NCBI RefSeq assembly: GCF_963675585.1
Contig: NZ_OY776414.1
Location: 2,831,001-2,895,000, forward strand
DNA: 64,000 bases
Direction: 5' to 3'
Origin: an uncultured Draconibacterium sp.
Lineage (GTDB): Bacteria; Bacteroidota; Bacteroidia; Bacteroidales; Prolixibacteraceae
Both the position numbers and the translations under genes were made by a program. Numbering within the stretch: the first letter of the stretch is position 1; each line of letters opens with the position of its first letter. Below the pieces are notes generated by a model that did no database searches, was not told the DNA's origin, and saw only the letters and a list, made by a program, of their open reading frames with translations. This document shows positions 17,874 through 26,796 of this stretch, piece after piece.

Positions 17874-20222
17874 TTACTCATATCTGAGTGCTTCCACCGG
17901 GTTCCGCGTGGCTGCCCACCAGCTTTGCCAACTCACCGTTAACAAGGCAATTCCCAGTGCCAGCGCTCCGGCCAGGGCAAAAATCCACCAGCTTAAAGCG
18001 GTTTTATAGGCGAAGTTTTCGAGCCATTTATTCATGGCGTAGAATGCAATTGGTGTGGCAATAACAAATGCTAAAGCCACCCATTTTACAAAGTCTTTGT
18101 TGAGCATGCTTAGTATTTCTGAAACTTTTGCGCCGTTTACTTTGCGGATGCCGATTTCTTTAATCCTGCGTTGGCTCGCAAAAATTGACATGGCCAGAAT
18201 TCCCATGGCACAAATAATTATTGCACTTATTGAAAACAAGGAGAATGTTCGACGAAAACGAAGCTCAGACTCGTACATATTTTTAACGGCAGAATCGAGG
18301 AAGCTAATTTCAACAGGAAATGCCGGCGAAAGTTTCGATGTAATTGACTGAATATTTTTCAGCGTTAAAGGCAGGGATTTAAAATTTCCGGACTGAATGT
18401 TTACTATACAATACGAAGCATACCCCTGGTTTATAATTGCCAGTGGTTCGATTGGTTTTTCAAGCGATTTAAAATGAAAATCTTTGATCACTCCAATTAT
18501 TTCATAATCAGTACCCGGCTGCATCGCAAAAGTTCCGCCAATTGGATTTTCTATCTTAAATTCTTTCAAAAATGTTTCGTTCACAATTACCTTATCCTTG
18601 TCAGTGTCAGAACCATCGGAATAGAGTTCTCCCATCACTATTTCTAAACCCATCATCGGAAAGAATTCAGCATCGGCACTAAAGGTGGTGAAATGAACCT
18701 CCTTCTGTTCGCCATTCAGGTTTAATTTGATTCCCCAACTCGACAATTGTTTTCCCGGATAGAATTGTGAAAGAGAAACATTTTGGACGCCGGATATTTT
18801 CTTAAACTCATCTTTAATAATGTCTTTTTTAAGTTGTGGCGTAAGCTTAACTGCAATTGTATTGTCCTGATTAAAGACAAGATTGTTACTTCCAAAATCA
18901 AGCTGTTTGTATATTAGCGTTGTAAATGCAATCAATACAATAGAAATCACATATTGCAGGGTAATCAATCCGTTTCGCAAGTACGTTTTTTTTGAATTTT
19001 GATCGATTGATTTTTTAAGATTGTTGACTGCCTTTGACGATGAAATGCGTAACCCGGGGATCAAACTTAAAATCAGACTAAAAACCAGTGTAGCAGCAAA
19101 TAAAATGAAAAAAAGTTTAGCACTGGACATAAGTTTTGTACTGAATTGAATACCGGTATAGCTTTGAATAAGCGGTGTTACTAAGGTCGTAATAATTACG
19201 GCTAAAATTACAGCTGCGATAAACAACAGAAAGGTTTCGCTCAGCACCCTGCGGAAAATGATGGTACGTGTGGCTCCAATAACCTTTAAAACACCTGTTT
19301 GTTTTATCTTCTCCATCCATTGCGACGAAGAGATATTTATAAAATTAACCAATGCAATTAGCAGAATAAGGCCGGCTACAAATAATAGAATTAAAGCTTT
19401 GTTTTTATCTCCCATCCGAACATGCTGAGCTCCGAACGTTTGCAAATTGGAGAAATAAACATCCTTCAATTTTATGAGGTGAATCTCTCCAATCCATTTT
19501 TGAAATTCATTGGGAAATACCGAAAAGATGGTTTTAGCAACCTGGTTCTGATCTGCATTTTCGCCCAATAACAAAAAAGTTTGAAAATTAGACCAGCCCC
19601 ATTCTTTAAATTCCCCTTCGCTGGGTTGAAGAATTTTTCGGGTTTCGATGGAAGTAACGGCACTAAAATCGAGAAACGAATTTCCGGTGGGCTTTTCAAT
19701 AACTGCAGAAACGATTAACAATTTTTCATTGTTGTATTTTATTGTTTTCCCAACGGCGGAATTGCGCCCAAAAAGTTTATTGGCCAGCGGTTTGGTTATA
19801 ACAACCGACATTGGACTAGTAAGAGCCGTAGCACAATCTCCTTCAATCGTTTTGTAATTAAAAAAGCTAAAAAACTCAGGATCAGAAAAAATCAGGTCGG
19901 AGGTAATCGGCTCACCACCTTCTGTTTGAAAAACCGGAGTTTGCCATGTACCGGCCACTCGAATGGCCGCTTCCACACCGGGAACTTCCATATCGATATG
20001 CGGTTTTAACACCGCCGGGGTATTCATGCCAGCTCCGGGTTTTCCGATAAGATAAATCCGATCTCCGTTAACATGGTGCGTGTCGGTGCTTAATTCGTTG
20101 TAACAATAAACCGACAAGATGATTACACAAACAAGACTAATTGCCAATCCAAACAAATTGATCAGGCTGATTATCGGTTTGCGCACAAAATTTCTGATTA
20201 TTGGTTTTAATATATTATTCAT
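17874..20222 (-). CDS. FtsX/MacB-type ABC permease P2
   Basis: 782 residues, starting MNNILKPIIRNFVRKP. Membrane segment at about 18-40; periplasmic domain with SVVITKPLANKLFG; degenerate first coupling segment KQTGVLKVIGATR; second coupling motif KEIGIRKVNGAKV; full shared tail with private changes TALSWW and SWQSWWAATRN. It lies 35 bp upstream of P3 and 69 bp downstream of P1, consistent with one long transcript. Confidence 0.9.
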   Translation of the reverse strand: MNNILKPIIRNFVRKPIISLINLFGLAISLVCVIILSVYCYNELSTDTHHVNGDRIYLIGKPGAGMNTPAVLKPHIDMEVPGVEAAIRVAGTWQTPVFQTEGGEPITSDLIFSDPEFFSFFNYKTIEGDCATALTSPMSVVITKPLANKLFGRNSAVGKTIKYNNEKLLIVSAVIEKPTGNSFLDFSAVTSIETRKILQPSEGEFKEWGWSNFQTFLLLGENADQNQVAKTIFSVFPNEFQKWIGEIHLIKLKDVYFSNLQTFGAQHVRMGDKNKALILLFVAGLILLIALVNFINISSSQWMEKIKQTGVLKVIGATRTIIFRRVLSETFLLFIAAVILAVIITTLVTPLIQSYTGIQFSTKLMSSAKLFFILFAATLVFSLILSLIPGLRISSSKAVNNLKKSIDQNSKKTYLRNGLITLQYVISIVLIAFTTLIYKQLDFGSNNLVFNQDNTIAVKLTPQLKKDIIKDEFKKISGVQNVSLSQFYPGKQLSSWGIKLNLNGEQKEVHFTTFSADAEFFPMMGLEIVMGELYSDGSDTDKDKVIVNETFLKEFKIENPIGGTFAMQPGTDYEIIGVIKDFHFKSLEKPIEPLAIINQGYASYCIVNIQSGNFKSLPLTLKNIQSITSKLSPAFPVEISFLDSAVKNMYESELRFRRTFSLFSISAIIICAMGILAMSIFASQRRIKEIGIRKVNGAKVSEILSMLNKDFVKWVALAFVIATPIAFYAMNKWLENFAYKTALSWWIFALAGALALGIALLTVSWQSWWAATRNPVEALRYE

Positions 20223-20237
20223 TGTACTGTTTTTTAG

Positions 20238-20258
20238 TTATTCATAACGCAAGGCTTC
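20238..20258 (-). pseudogene. ghost permease tail (EALRYE-stop) after P1
   Basis: The minus strand reads E-A-L-R-Y-E-TAA 33 bp beyond the P1 stop and 15 bp before the P2 start. All six residues match the working tails, although the codons differ from the P1 stop region. No long frame feeds into it. Confidence 0.6.
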
Positions 20259-20291
20259 CTCCCTATCGCTTTACGATCAACGATCTCAGAA

Positions 20292-22640
20292 TTACTCGTA
20301 TCTGAGTGCTTCAACCGGATTACGGGTTGCCGCCCGCCAGCTTTGCCAGCTCACTGCCATAAATGCTATTAACAATGCGAAAGCCGCACTTATCAGAAAA
20401 TATATAGGAGAAATAGATACCCGGTTTACAAAATGTTGCAACCATTGATGCATGGTAAAATAACTGCCAATAAAAGCTATAACAATGGCAATAAGAACCA
20501 GGATAAACGTTTCTTTTAACAGCTCTCGTACAACCTGTGTTTCGGTACTGCCAATTACCTTCCGTATTCCTATCTCTTTTCTTCGTCGGTTTACATTTAG
20601 CACCGAAAGCGCCATTAAACCAATAAAACTGATGATGATAGCCAGTCCGGCACCGGTGGTAACCAGTTTTATCATACGCTCTTCGTTGGTGTATTTATTG
20701 GCATAAACATCGGTCAACTGAAACTTACTTATTATAAGTTCCGGCGAATAACTTTTAATCACCTCATCAATTTGGGCCAGCTGCGCAGAAGTAGTTCCTG
20801 CTTTTGTACGCACATAAATGTTGTTTACATTGTTGCGGTAATTTGTAATAACTAGCGGTGCAATTGGAGCTCCCGGATGGTCGATGTAGTAAAAATCCTT
20901 TGCAATTGCAATTACGGTTAAAGGTTCATCAAACATATCTACCAGGCTGCCAACTTTCACCTCAGACCCCAGCATTTTTGCCGCTGCCTGGTTCAGAATT
21001 ACTGCCCTTTTATCTGATTCAGACTTATTAAAATACCGGCCGTCAACCAATTCAAGTTGCATGGTTTTTGCAAATCCGGGATGTACACGGTATTCATCGA
21101 TACCTTTAAAATTACCGGAATCGCCGTATTTTTTTATTCCCTGACCGCTTGAGCCTTGTCCCATCGCATGATCGGAAGCAGCCACATCTTCAACAAATGC
21201 CAGTTGCGACAATTTCTCAGCGATTGACGATGCGCTTCTTCGTACCTCGTTATTCAAATTGGTGATGCCAATTACATTCTCGGGATTAAAACCAAGTGGT
21301 ACCTCCTTCAAATAATTCACCTGGACAAAAACAATTACAAGTGCACTAATCAGAAAAACCGAAATAGAAAACTGTGAAATAACTGCAATACGCGACAATG
21401 TGCTTTTACGTTTTACTTTCGAAGACTTTCCTTTGAGCGCGTTTACCAGGTTTAGTTTCGACAAATAATAGCTTGGATAAGCTCCCGAAACCAGTATTAA
21501 AACAGTCAGAACTGCCAGAACCAACAAAATTCCGGATAAAGAAAACATGTCTGAGAGTTCGATCTGGCTTTTCATTAATCGCGCAAATGCGGGCTGAACA
21601 AGTGCCGTAATTCCCAAAGCCAACATAAACGACAAAATGCTTATTACTGATGTTTCGGTGAAGAACAAACGCGAGAGTGTACTTTGCGTTGCTCCCAGCG
21701 ATTTTCGTGAAGCAATTTCGGCAATTCGTTTTTCGCCATGCAAAACATACAAATTAATGTAATTTACCATGGCAATAAGCAGCACCAAAAAGGCAATGCC
21801 TGCAATAATAAAAACATGCGTTAAATTTGCTTTTGGAGAAAGGTCGAAATCAACAACGGTATGAAGGTGCAGGTCTGACAGTAATTCTGTTCCTGTTTCC
21901 ACAGAAAGGTTAAATGGTTCTCCCCAGGGTTTCATTTCCTCGTTATTTGCTGCAGCTATTTTCTCGCTAACCACAGCTAAATTGGTATTCTCGTCAATTC
22001 GGAAATATGTATAAAGTTCCAGTCCTCCCCAGTTTTCGGGATGAACTGTTTGCATCGATACCAACAAGTCGAAATTAAAGTGTGTGTTATTGGGCAAGTC
22101 ATTAATTACACCTGTTACAGTAGCCGCCTCTTCCGATACGTTAAAAACCTTACCAACACAATCAACAGTATTGAATACTTTTAATGCCGTCGACCGGGTA
22201 ATCACCACATTGTTTTCAAGCTGCAAAGCATCGCTGCTGTTTCCCTGCAGCAGCTCGAGTCCAAACACATCAAAAAACTCCTTATCGGCATACAACAGAT
22301 GCATGTTGGGAAATTTTTGCTTCTCATATTCCGCAGTAGTATTCCAGCCGTTATAAATCTGAGTGGCCGATCTTATTTCCGGAACCCGCAATGGAATTTC
22401 GGTATAAGCCTGGCGCAAACAAATGGCATAATTGGTAATGTTTCCATTTTCGGTAACTGCATTGTAAAGTCGAAGAACATTGTTTTTTGTTTGAAAATGC
22501 TGATCGTAACTTAACTCGTGTTTAAGGTAAACCGCCAACAGCAATACTGCGCTTAATCCGACAGCTAATCCGGGAAGGTTTACAAAAACCAACAAGGGAT
22601 TTCGCCGAAACATTCTGAATATAAATCGTAAATCTTTCAT
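20292..22640 (-). CDS. FtsX/MacB-type ABC permease P1 (partly divergent tail)
   Basis: 782 residues, starting MKDLRFIFRMFRRNP, first permease after the ATPase (56-bp gap). Membrane segment at about 17-39; periplasmic domain with NVVITRSTALKVF; first coupling segment AEIASRKSLGATQ; second coupling motif KEIGIRKVIGSTE. The last membrane segments (IYFLISAAFALLIAFMA) are private. Only the final 20 residues, VSWQSWRAATRNPVEALRYE, are shared with the other copies. It may be the founding partner of the ATPase, judged only from its position. Confidence 0.9.
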   Translation of the reverse strand: MKDLRFIFRMFRRNPLLVFVNLPGLAVGLSAVLLLAVYLKHELSYDQHFQTKNNVLRLYNAVTENGNITNYAICLRQAYTEIPLRVPEIRSATQIYNGWNTTAEYEKQKFPNMHLLYADKEFFDVFGLELLQGNSSDALQLENNVVITRSTALKVFNTVDCVGKVFNVSEEAATVTGVINDLPNNTHFNFDLLVSMQTVHPENWGGLELYTYFRIDENTNLAVVSEKIAAANNEEMKPWGEPFNLSVETGTELLSDLHLHTVVDFDLSPKANLTHVFIIAGIAFLVLLIAMVNYINLYVLHGEKRIAEIASRKSLGATQSTLSRLFFTETSVISILSFMLALGITALVQPAFARLMKSQIELSDMFSLSGILLVLAVLTVLILVSGAYPSYYLSKLNLVNALKGKSSKVKRKSTLSRIAVISQFSISVFLISALVIVFVQVNYLKEVPLGFNPENVIGITNLNNEVRRSASSIAEKLSQLAFVEDVAASDHAMGQGSSGQGIKKYGDSGNFKGIDEYRVHPGFAKTMQLELVDGRYFNKSESDKRAVILNQAAAKMLGSEVKVGSLVDMFDEPLTVIAIAKDFYYIDHPGAPIAPLVITNYRNNVNNIYVRTKAGTTSAQLAQIDEVIKSYSPELIISKFQLTDVYANKYTNEERMIKLVTTGAGLAIIISFIGLMALSVLNVNRRRKEIGIRKVIGSTETQVVRELLKETFILVLIAIVIAFIGSYFTMHQWLQHFVNRVSISPIYFLISAAFALLIAFMAVSWQSWRAATRNPVEALRYE

Positions 22641-22696
22641 GGCATATTTGTTTATTTAGGTATTCACTTAAAGTGAATACCTAAATATTCAGAATG

Positions 22697-23395
22697 TTAT
22701 AACAAGATCTCTCCCATTTGCTTTTTAACTTCTTCGGTAATAATCTGTCCGTCGAACAAATTAACAACACGGTGCGCAAATTCCGAGTCGTGCAGCGAGT
22801 GTGTTACCATTACAATGGTGGTTCCTTCGCGATTTAGTTCGGTGAGCAGGTTCATTACTTCCAATCCGTTTTTAGAGTCGAGGTTACCTGTTGGCTCATC
22901 GGCGAGGATCAATTTAGGGTTGGCAACTACAGCACGGGCAATGGCCACACGCTGTTGCTGACCACCTGAAAGTTGTTGAGGAAAGTGTTTTTTACGATGT
23001 GCAATTTTCATACGTTCCAATACTTTTTCAACCATTTCCTTTCTTTCTTTGGCTTTCAGTTTTAAATAGATAAGCGGAAGTTCCACATTTTCGTACACAT
23101 TTAATTCATCAATAAGATTAAAACTCTGAAATACAAAACCAATGTTTCCCTTACGCAAAAGTGTGCGGTTGCGTTCTTTTAAACCACCTACTTCTTCGCC
23201 ATCAAAATGATAGGTTCCACCGCTTGGATTATCGAGCAAGCCGATGATATTTAACAAGGTTGATTTTCCACAACCCGACGGTCCCATAATGGCAACAAAT
23301 TCGCCTTTCTGAATGTGAAGATCCACTTTGTTTAAAGCACTGGTTTCAATCTCTTCAGTGCGGAATACTTTTGTTAATTCTCTCGTCTTTATCAT
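22697..23395 (-). CDS. ABC transporter ATPase, MacB/LolD type
   Basis: 232 residues, the usual length for a stand-alone ATPase of this class. Walker A GPSGCGKST at 38-46, Q-loop FVFQSFNL near 87-94, signature LSGGQQQR at 142-149, Walker B LILADE at 162-167, D-loop NLD at 171-173, switch histidine H199. It is the only ATP-binding protein in the locus, so it presumably energises all ten permeases as homodimers. In MacB-type systems ATP hydrolysis drives periplasmic movements rather than transport through the membrane (family knowledge). It lies between the four-helix-bundle gene and P1 on the same strand. Confidence 0.95.
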   Translation of the reverse strand: MIKTRELTKVFRTEEIETSALNKVDLHIQKGEFVAIMGPSGCGKSTLLNIIGLLDNPSGGTYHFDGEEVGGLKERNRTLLRKGNIGFVFQSFNLIDELNVYENVELPLIYLKLKAKERKEMVEKVLERMKIAHRKKHFPQQLSGGQQQRVAIARAVVANPKLILADEPTGNLDSKNGLEVMNLLTELNREGTTIVMVTHSLHDSEFAHRVVNLFDGQIITEEVKKQMGEILL

Positions 23396-23497
23396 GATAT
23401 TTTTGTTTTGTTATATAATCAATTAGCTAAGTGCAGAGAGCATGGCGCATGGCAAAAAGAACAAAAATTATATGCCGCTGTAATTTACCTTGCTCAG

Positions 23498-23521
23498 AGC
23501 GCTTTTCACTTCGCGCTATGC
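23498..23521. repeat. 24-bp direct repeat, copy A
   Basis: Matches 23945-23968 at 23 of 24 bases. Each copy contains a 5-bp inverted repeat, AGCGC/GCGCT. The two copies bracket the four-helix-bundle gene, and copy A overlaps its stop codon. Confidence 0.65.
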
Positions 23522-23878
23522 GCTCAGTATCTTCTTTCTGAAATTTGTTATTTTTCTACTCAATTTATCCATGTCATCCAGCTTTTTGTTTAGCTCATCT
23601 TCTGTAATAAATTTTCTGCGAAAAGCGACATATGTAATGTTGACAGTTTCAAAAACTGAACGTCGGGCAAACTTTAAAAAATTAGCAAAATCCTTGTCAG
23701 AAAAAGAGCCTGCACCTTCAGCAATGTTATTAGAAATACTTAATGAAGCAGCCCTTAATTGTTCGGCCGCTCGAAAATGTTTTGCCTGCTCGAGGATTTC
23801 TGCTAAATCGTATAGATCATCATTTAACACAATAGCCTCTTTCCAAATATCTAAATCCATAAAACGAAAATGTGCCAT
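23516..23878 (-). CDS. four-helix-bundle protein (S23/IVS-encoded family)
   Basis: 120 residues, nearly all helical, with the family motif SISNNIAEGAG at about 48-58 and the N-terminal pattern MDLDIWKEAIVL. The family was first found in intervening sequences of 23S rRNA genes and forms small pentameric bundles; its role is unclear. Here there is no rRNA nearby. The gene sits between the adaptor and ATPase genes of the exporter, with gaps of 93 and 120 bp, inside a 24-bp direct repeat. It looks like an inserted cassette, not a transporter subunit. Confidence 0.85.
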   Translation of the reverse strand: MAHFRFMDLDIWKEAIVLNDDLYDLAEILEQAKHFRAAEQLRAASLSISNNIAEGAGSFSDKDFANFLKFARRSVFETVNITYVAFRRKFITEDELNKKLDDMDKLSRKITNFRKKILSA

Positions 23879-23944
23879 ATCGAAATATTTTAATTCAAAT
23901 CAATTTGTTTTAAATTACACAGTTGAATGTTCTACGAATCGCTT

Positions 23945-23968
23945 AGCGCTTTCCACTTCGCGCTATGC
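23945..23968. repeat. 24-bp direct repeat, copy B
   Basis: Second copy of the repeat at 23498-23521, located 3 bp beyond the stop codon of the adaptor gene. The 447-bp spacing covers the whole four-helix-bundle gene. Confidence 0.65.
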
Positions 23969-23971
23969 TTT

Positions 23972-25228
23972 CTACTTGAACACAATTTTGTCGTTATCGC
24001 CAAACAGGTCATAACTCGAAGTGATTACTTTTTCACCTCCGCTAAGTCCTTCCAATACTTCGTAATACTGCGGATTTTGTTTTCCAATCCGAATGCTTTG
24101 TTTGCTTGCTTCGGTTTCGTTGTCGTTTAACACATATACCCACTGGCCGCCTGTACTCTGAAAAAATCCACCTTTTGGTATCAATACTGCTTTTTCGGGC
24201 TGCCCCAACTCCAATTTAGTGTGATAAGTTTGCCCGGTACGAATGTTATCAGGTTTTTCTCCTTCAAAAATCATATCAATTTCAAACTGACCTTCGCGCA
24301 CTTCGGGATACACTTTTTTTACCCTCAAATTATAATCCACACCACCACGGTCGAAAGAAGAACTCAGGTCGCGACGAACCCGGTCGATGTAATGTTCGTC
24401 GATAAGCGCGTTAATTTTAAAGTCGGTTAAAATATTCACCATTCCAATCCGTTGTCCGCGGGCGATTGACTCCCCGATTTCGGCATTAAGTAAACCTAGC
24501 TGCCCGTCAGCCGGAGCCTTAACATTCAGGTTATCCAAACGTCTTCTGGCCATTTCCAGGTTCTGTCTCATGTTTTCCAGACTCTCGTCCATATTCATTT
24601 TCTGATTTGAACGAAAAATAGAGTCCTGAACAAATTTTTGATAGGTCAACTCTTTCTCGCTCAACGAAAGCTCATAATCTTCTTTCGCCTGCATGTACTC
24701 TTCTTTTGCAATCAAATCTTCCGTAAACAGCGCTTCATACTGCTTGTATTTTCTTTCGGCTTGCTTTACCTGCAAATCTATTTCGAGTTTCGAACGCCGG
24801 TTGTAAATCTGTTGTTGATCAATATTAATTTGGGTATTTCGTAATTCGTTGGCATGGTATGCCAGTTGCGACTCACTGTTCATGATCTGTGTATTCAGGT
24901 CGTTGTTCTTTAAACGCAGAATTACATCTCCCTTTTTAACCATTTCACCTTCTTCAATAAAAATCTCTTCTACTTTTCCTCCTTCTTCCACATCAAGGTA
25001 AATGGTATAAATGGGTTCGACGCGGCCAATCACAGTTATGTAGTCATTAAAAAGGCCGTTTTCCACAGTACTAATACTTAGTTTGTCTTTTTCGGCCCTA
25101 TACACCGAGCCACTGCTTCCCAAGGCCATATTATAAATTGCAAAAGCAACTGCCACCCCCACCACAATCCAAATAATGTGCTTTAGTTTTAAGCCTTTTT
25201 TCTTTTCGATTACTTTGTCCATTCCCAT
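23972..25228 (-). CDS. HlyD/MacA-type periplasmic adaptor
   Basis: 418 residues. Short cytoplasmic start, one membrane segment at about 18-38 (HIIWIVVGVAVAFAIYN), a lipoyl-like half (VEEIFIEEGEMVKKGD), a long coiled-coil hairpin at about 105-240, the second lipoyl half, then beta-barrel and membrane-proximal domains. The family bridges inner-membrane MacB-type permeases to a TolC channel. Two in-frame ATGs lie two codons apart (25228 and 25222); either could be the start. It follows the TolC-like gene by about 100 bp and is the only adaptor in the locus, so it must serve several permeases if all are active. Confidence 0.93.
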   Translation of the reverse strand: MGMDKVIEKKKGLKLKHIIWIVVGVAVAFAIYNMALGSSGSVYRAEKDKLSISTVENGLFNDYITVIGRVEPIYTIYLDVEEGGKVEEIFIEEGEMVKKGDVILRLKNNDLNTQIMNSESQLAYHANELRNTQINIDQQQIYNRRSKLEIDLQVKQAERKYKQYEALFTEDLIAKEEYMQAKEDYELSLSEKELTYQKFVQDSIFRSNQKMNMDESLENMRQNLEMARRRLDNLNVKAPADGQLGLLNAEIGESIARGQRIGMVNILTDFKINALIDEHYIDRVRRDLSSSFDRGGVDYNLRVKKVYPEVREGQFEIDMIFEGEKPDNIRTGQTYHTKLELGQPEKAVLIPKGGFFQSTGGQWVYVLNDNETEASKQSIRIGKQNPQYYEVLEGLSGGEKVITSSYDLFGDNDKIVFK

Positions 25229-25329
25229 ATCGATGGTATTTTTGAAATTTTTTATTCTATTTCTTTTCTAATATTCTCTTCAATCTTTCTTAGTCATTCT
25301 TCATTGGTTTTCTTCCTAACGACCAATGC

Positions 25330-26679
25330 CTAATGACTTTCTTCCAATTGCCAGAAACGTGTTCCTTTGTAGAATTCCAGCACTTTTATTTTAATTTCCC
25401 ACTGCGTGCGCGAGCGTAATACCTGGCTTTGTGTATTGGCGAGGCGGTTTTTTGCAAGGTAGTAGTCGTTAATGTCCATCAACCCCTGCTCAAATTTCTT
25501 TTCGGCAGCCCGAAAAGCCAAAGCATCTACCTCGCTACGTTTCATATACTGATTGTACTCTTTATACAAGGCTTCCAGCTCGGTAAGGTTATTTACCATT
25601 TCAAAAAACATTTTCTGTTTTTCGTCTTCCAGGTTGGTTTTTACCCGCTCAATTTCGAGTTTTGCCTTTTTTATATCCGAACGATTTGCCCACCTGTTAA
25701 AAATCGGGATGCTTAAAGAGGCACCTAAATATTGACTTTTGTTGTTTTTAAACTGATCGCGAAATCCAATCGTTTCTCCAATATCGTTCACATTGGTTTC
25801 GTAAAAGCCGGTGTTTATCGAGCCTGATGCCCACAACGATGGATACAGTTGCGAGCGACTAAGAGCGAGGCCTTTTTCGGTGGCTTTCAAATTGGCTTCA
25901 ATAGACTGATAATAGGGCGACCAACTGGTATATTGGTTGAACAATTGCTGGGGTTGATCAACCACTTCGTTAAACACCAAAATGGAGTCATCCATCAATT
26001 CCATCTCATCGCGCGACACAAAATTCATGAGCTGCTTAAGTTGTAATGTAACGGTCTCAACTTTATTTTCAATTGTAATTTTGTTCAGCTCCTCGCTCTC
26101 AAGATTGGCACGCATTTCAAGTAAATCAGTTTTGGCTTTCAAACCCACATCTACCATCTTTTCTGTTGTTTTTAAACTAAGCCTTGAGGCTTCAACCTGC
26201 TCAATGGCAATTTCCAGCATTCCTTTGTAATACACCACATCGTAAAATGCGATCATTACTCCAAATGCCAAATCATCGCCGGCATTAATTCGCATGTACT
26301 CGGAAGCTTCCTTTTTAAACTGCTGGTATTTCATGTGATTTTGAATTCTAAAACCATCGAATACTGCGATTGAAGAGGATAAAGAATACGAATTATTAAA
26401 GAACTCGGTATTTACATAGCCGTTTGTATTTGGATCAATAGATCGCCCAAAACTTAATCCGGCACTGGTTGATCCGCTCACTCCGGGCAACATATTTCTT
26501 TTTGATTGCCTTACATCTTCCAAAGCGAGCTTTTCCAAAATCTCGTATTCCTTCAGATTAATGTTGTTTTCGATGGCATACGAAATACACTGTGTAAGTG
26601 TCCAGGTTTGTTGGCTCCAAACCGAGAATTGAAAAGCCAAACTAAAAATGAGAATTAAATAAATACGTGTTTTAAACAT
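25330..26679 (-). CDS. TolC-family outer-membrane efflux protein
   Basis: 449 residues from the ATG at 26679. A TTG 17 codons upstream gives a longer frame, but the signal peptide begins at this ATG (MFKTRIYLILIFSLAFQ, cleavage near WSQ-QTW). Two outer-membrane-efflux repeats follow, with long alpha-helical stretches and the typical start TLTQCISYAIENNINLKE. It forms the exit duct for the adaptor encoded next. It is the first gene of the exporter transcript and has a sigma-54-like promoter candidate and an operator palindrome upstream. Confidence 0.93.
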   Translation of the reverse strand: MFKTRIYLILIFSLAFQFSVWSQQTWTLTQCISYAIENNINLKEYEILEKLALEDVRQSKRNMLPGVSGSTSAGLSFGRSIDPNTNGYVNTEFFNNSYSLSSSIAVFDGFRIQNHMKYQQFKKEASEYMRINAGDDLAFGVMIAFYDVVYYKGMLEIAIEQVEASRLSLKTTEKMVDVGLKAKTDLLEMRANLESEELNKITIENKVETVTLQLKQLMNFVSRDEMELMDDSILVFNEVVDQPQQLFNQYTSWSPYYQSIEANLKATEKGLALSRSQLYPSLWASGSINTGFYETNVNDIGETIGFRDQFKNNKSQYLGASLSIPIFNRWANRSDIKKAKLEIERVKTNLEDEKQKMFFEMVNNLTELEALYKEYNQYMKRSEVDALAFRAAEKKFEQGLMDINDYYLAKNRLANTQSQVLRSRTQWEIKIKVLEFYKGTRFWQLEESH

Positions 26680-26705
26680 TTTCTGAATATTGTTTCGTTG
26701 ACTTA

Positions 26706-26722
26706 TCCTATAATGATGCCAC
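26706..26722 (-). promoter_or_regulatory. weak sigma-54-like promoter of the exporter operon
   Basis: The minus strand reads TGGCATC-ATTA-TAGGA. The -24 half is good, while the -12 half has GG in place of GC and matches only 3 of 5 positions. The start site would be near 26695, leaving about 16 nt before the tolC-like ATG. The palindrome at 26797-26813 is about 110 bp upstream, the same spacing as at P10, which is the main reason for listing it. Confidence 0.3.
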
Positions 26723-26796
26723 AAATACAAACTCCTAATAATATGACACTTAACACATCTCCCGAAATGTATACGTTAAATTTATTTACAGATAAT

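Noticed and set aside
23498-23968. Direct repeats around the four-helix-bundle gene as a CRISPR array
   Set aside because: Only two copies, 447 bp apart, with a gene between them; no regular spacers and no cas genes.
23490-24014. Plus-strand frame of 174 codons across the four-helix-bundle gene
   Set aside because: Antisense to a recognised family member and to the adaptor 3' end; no family features.
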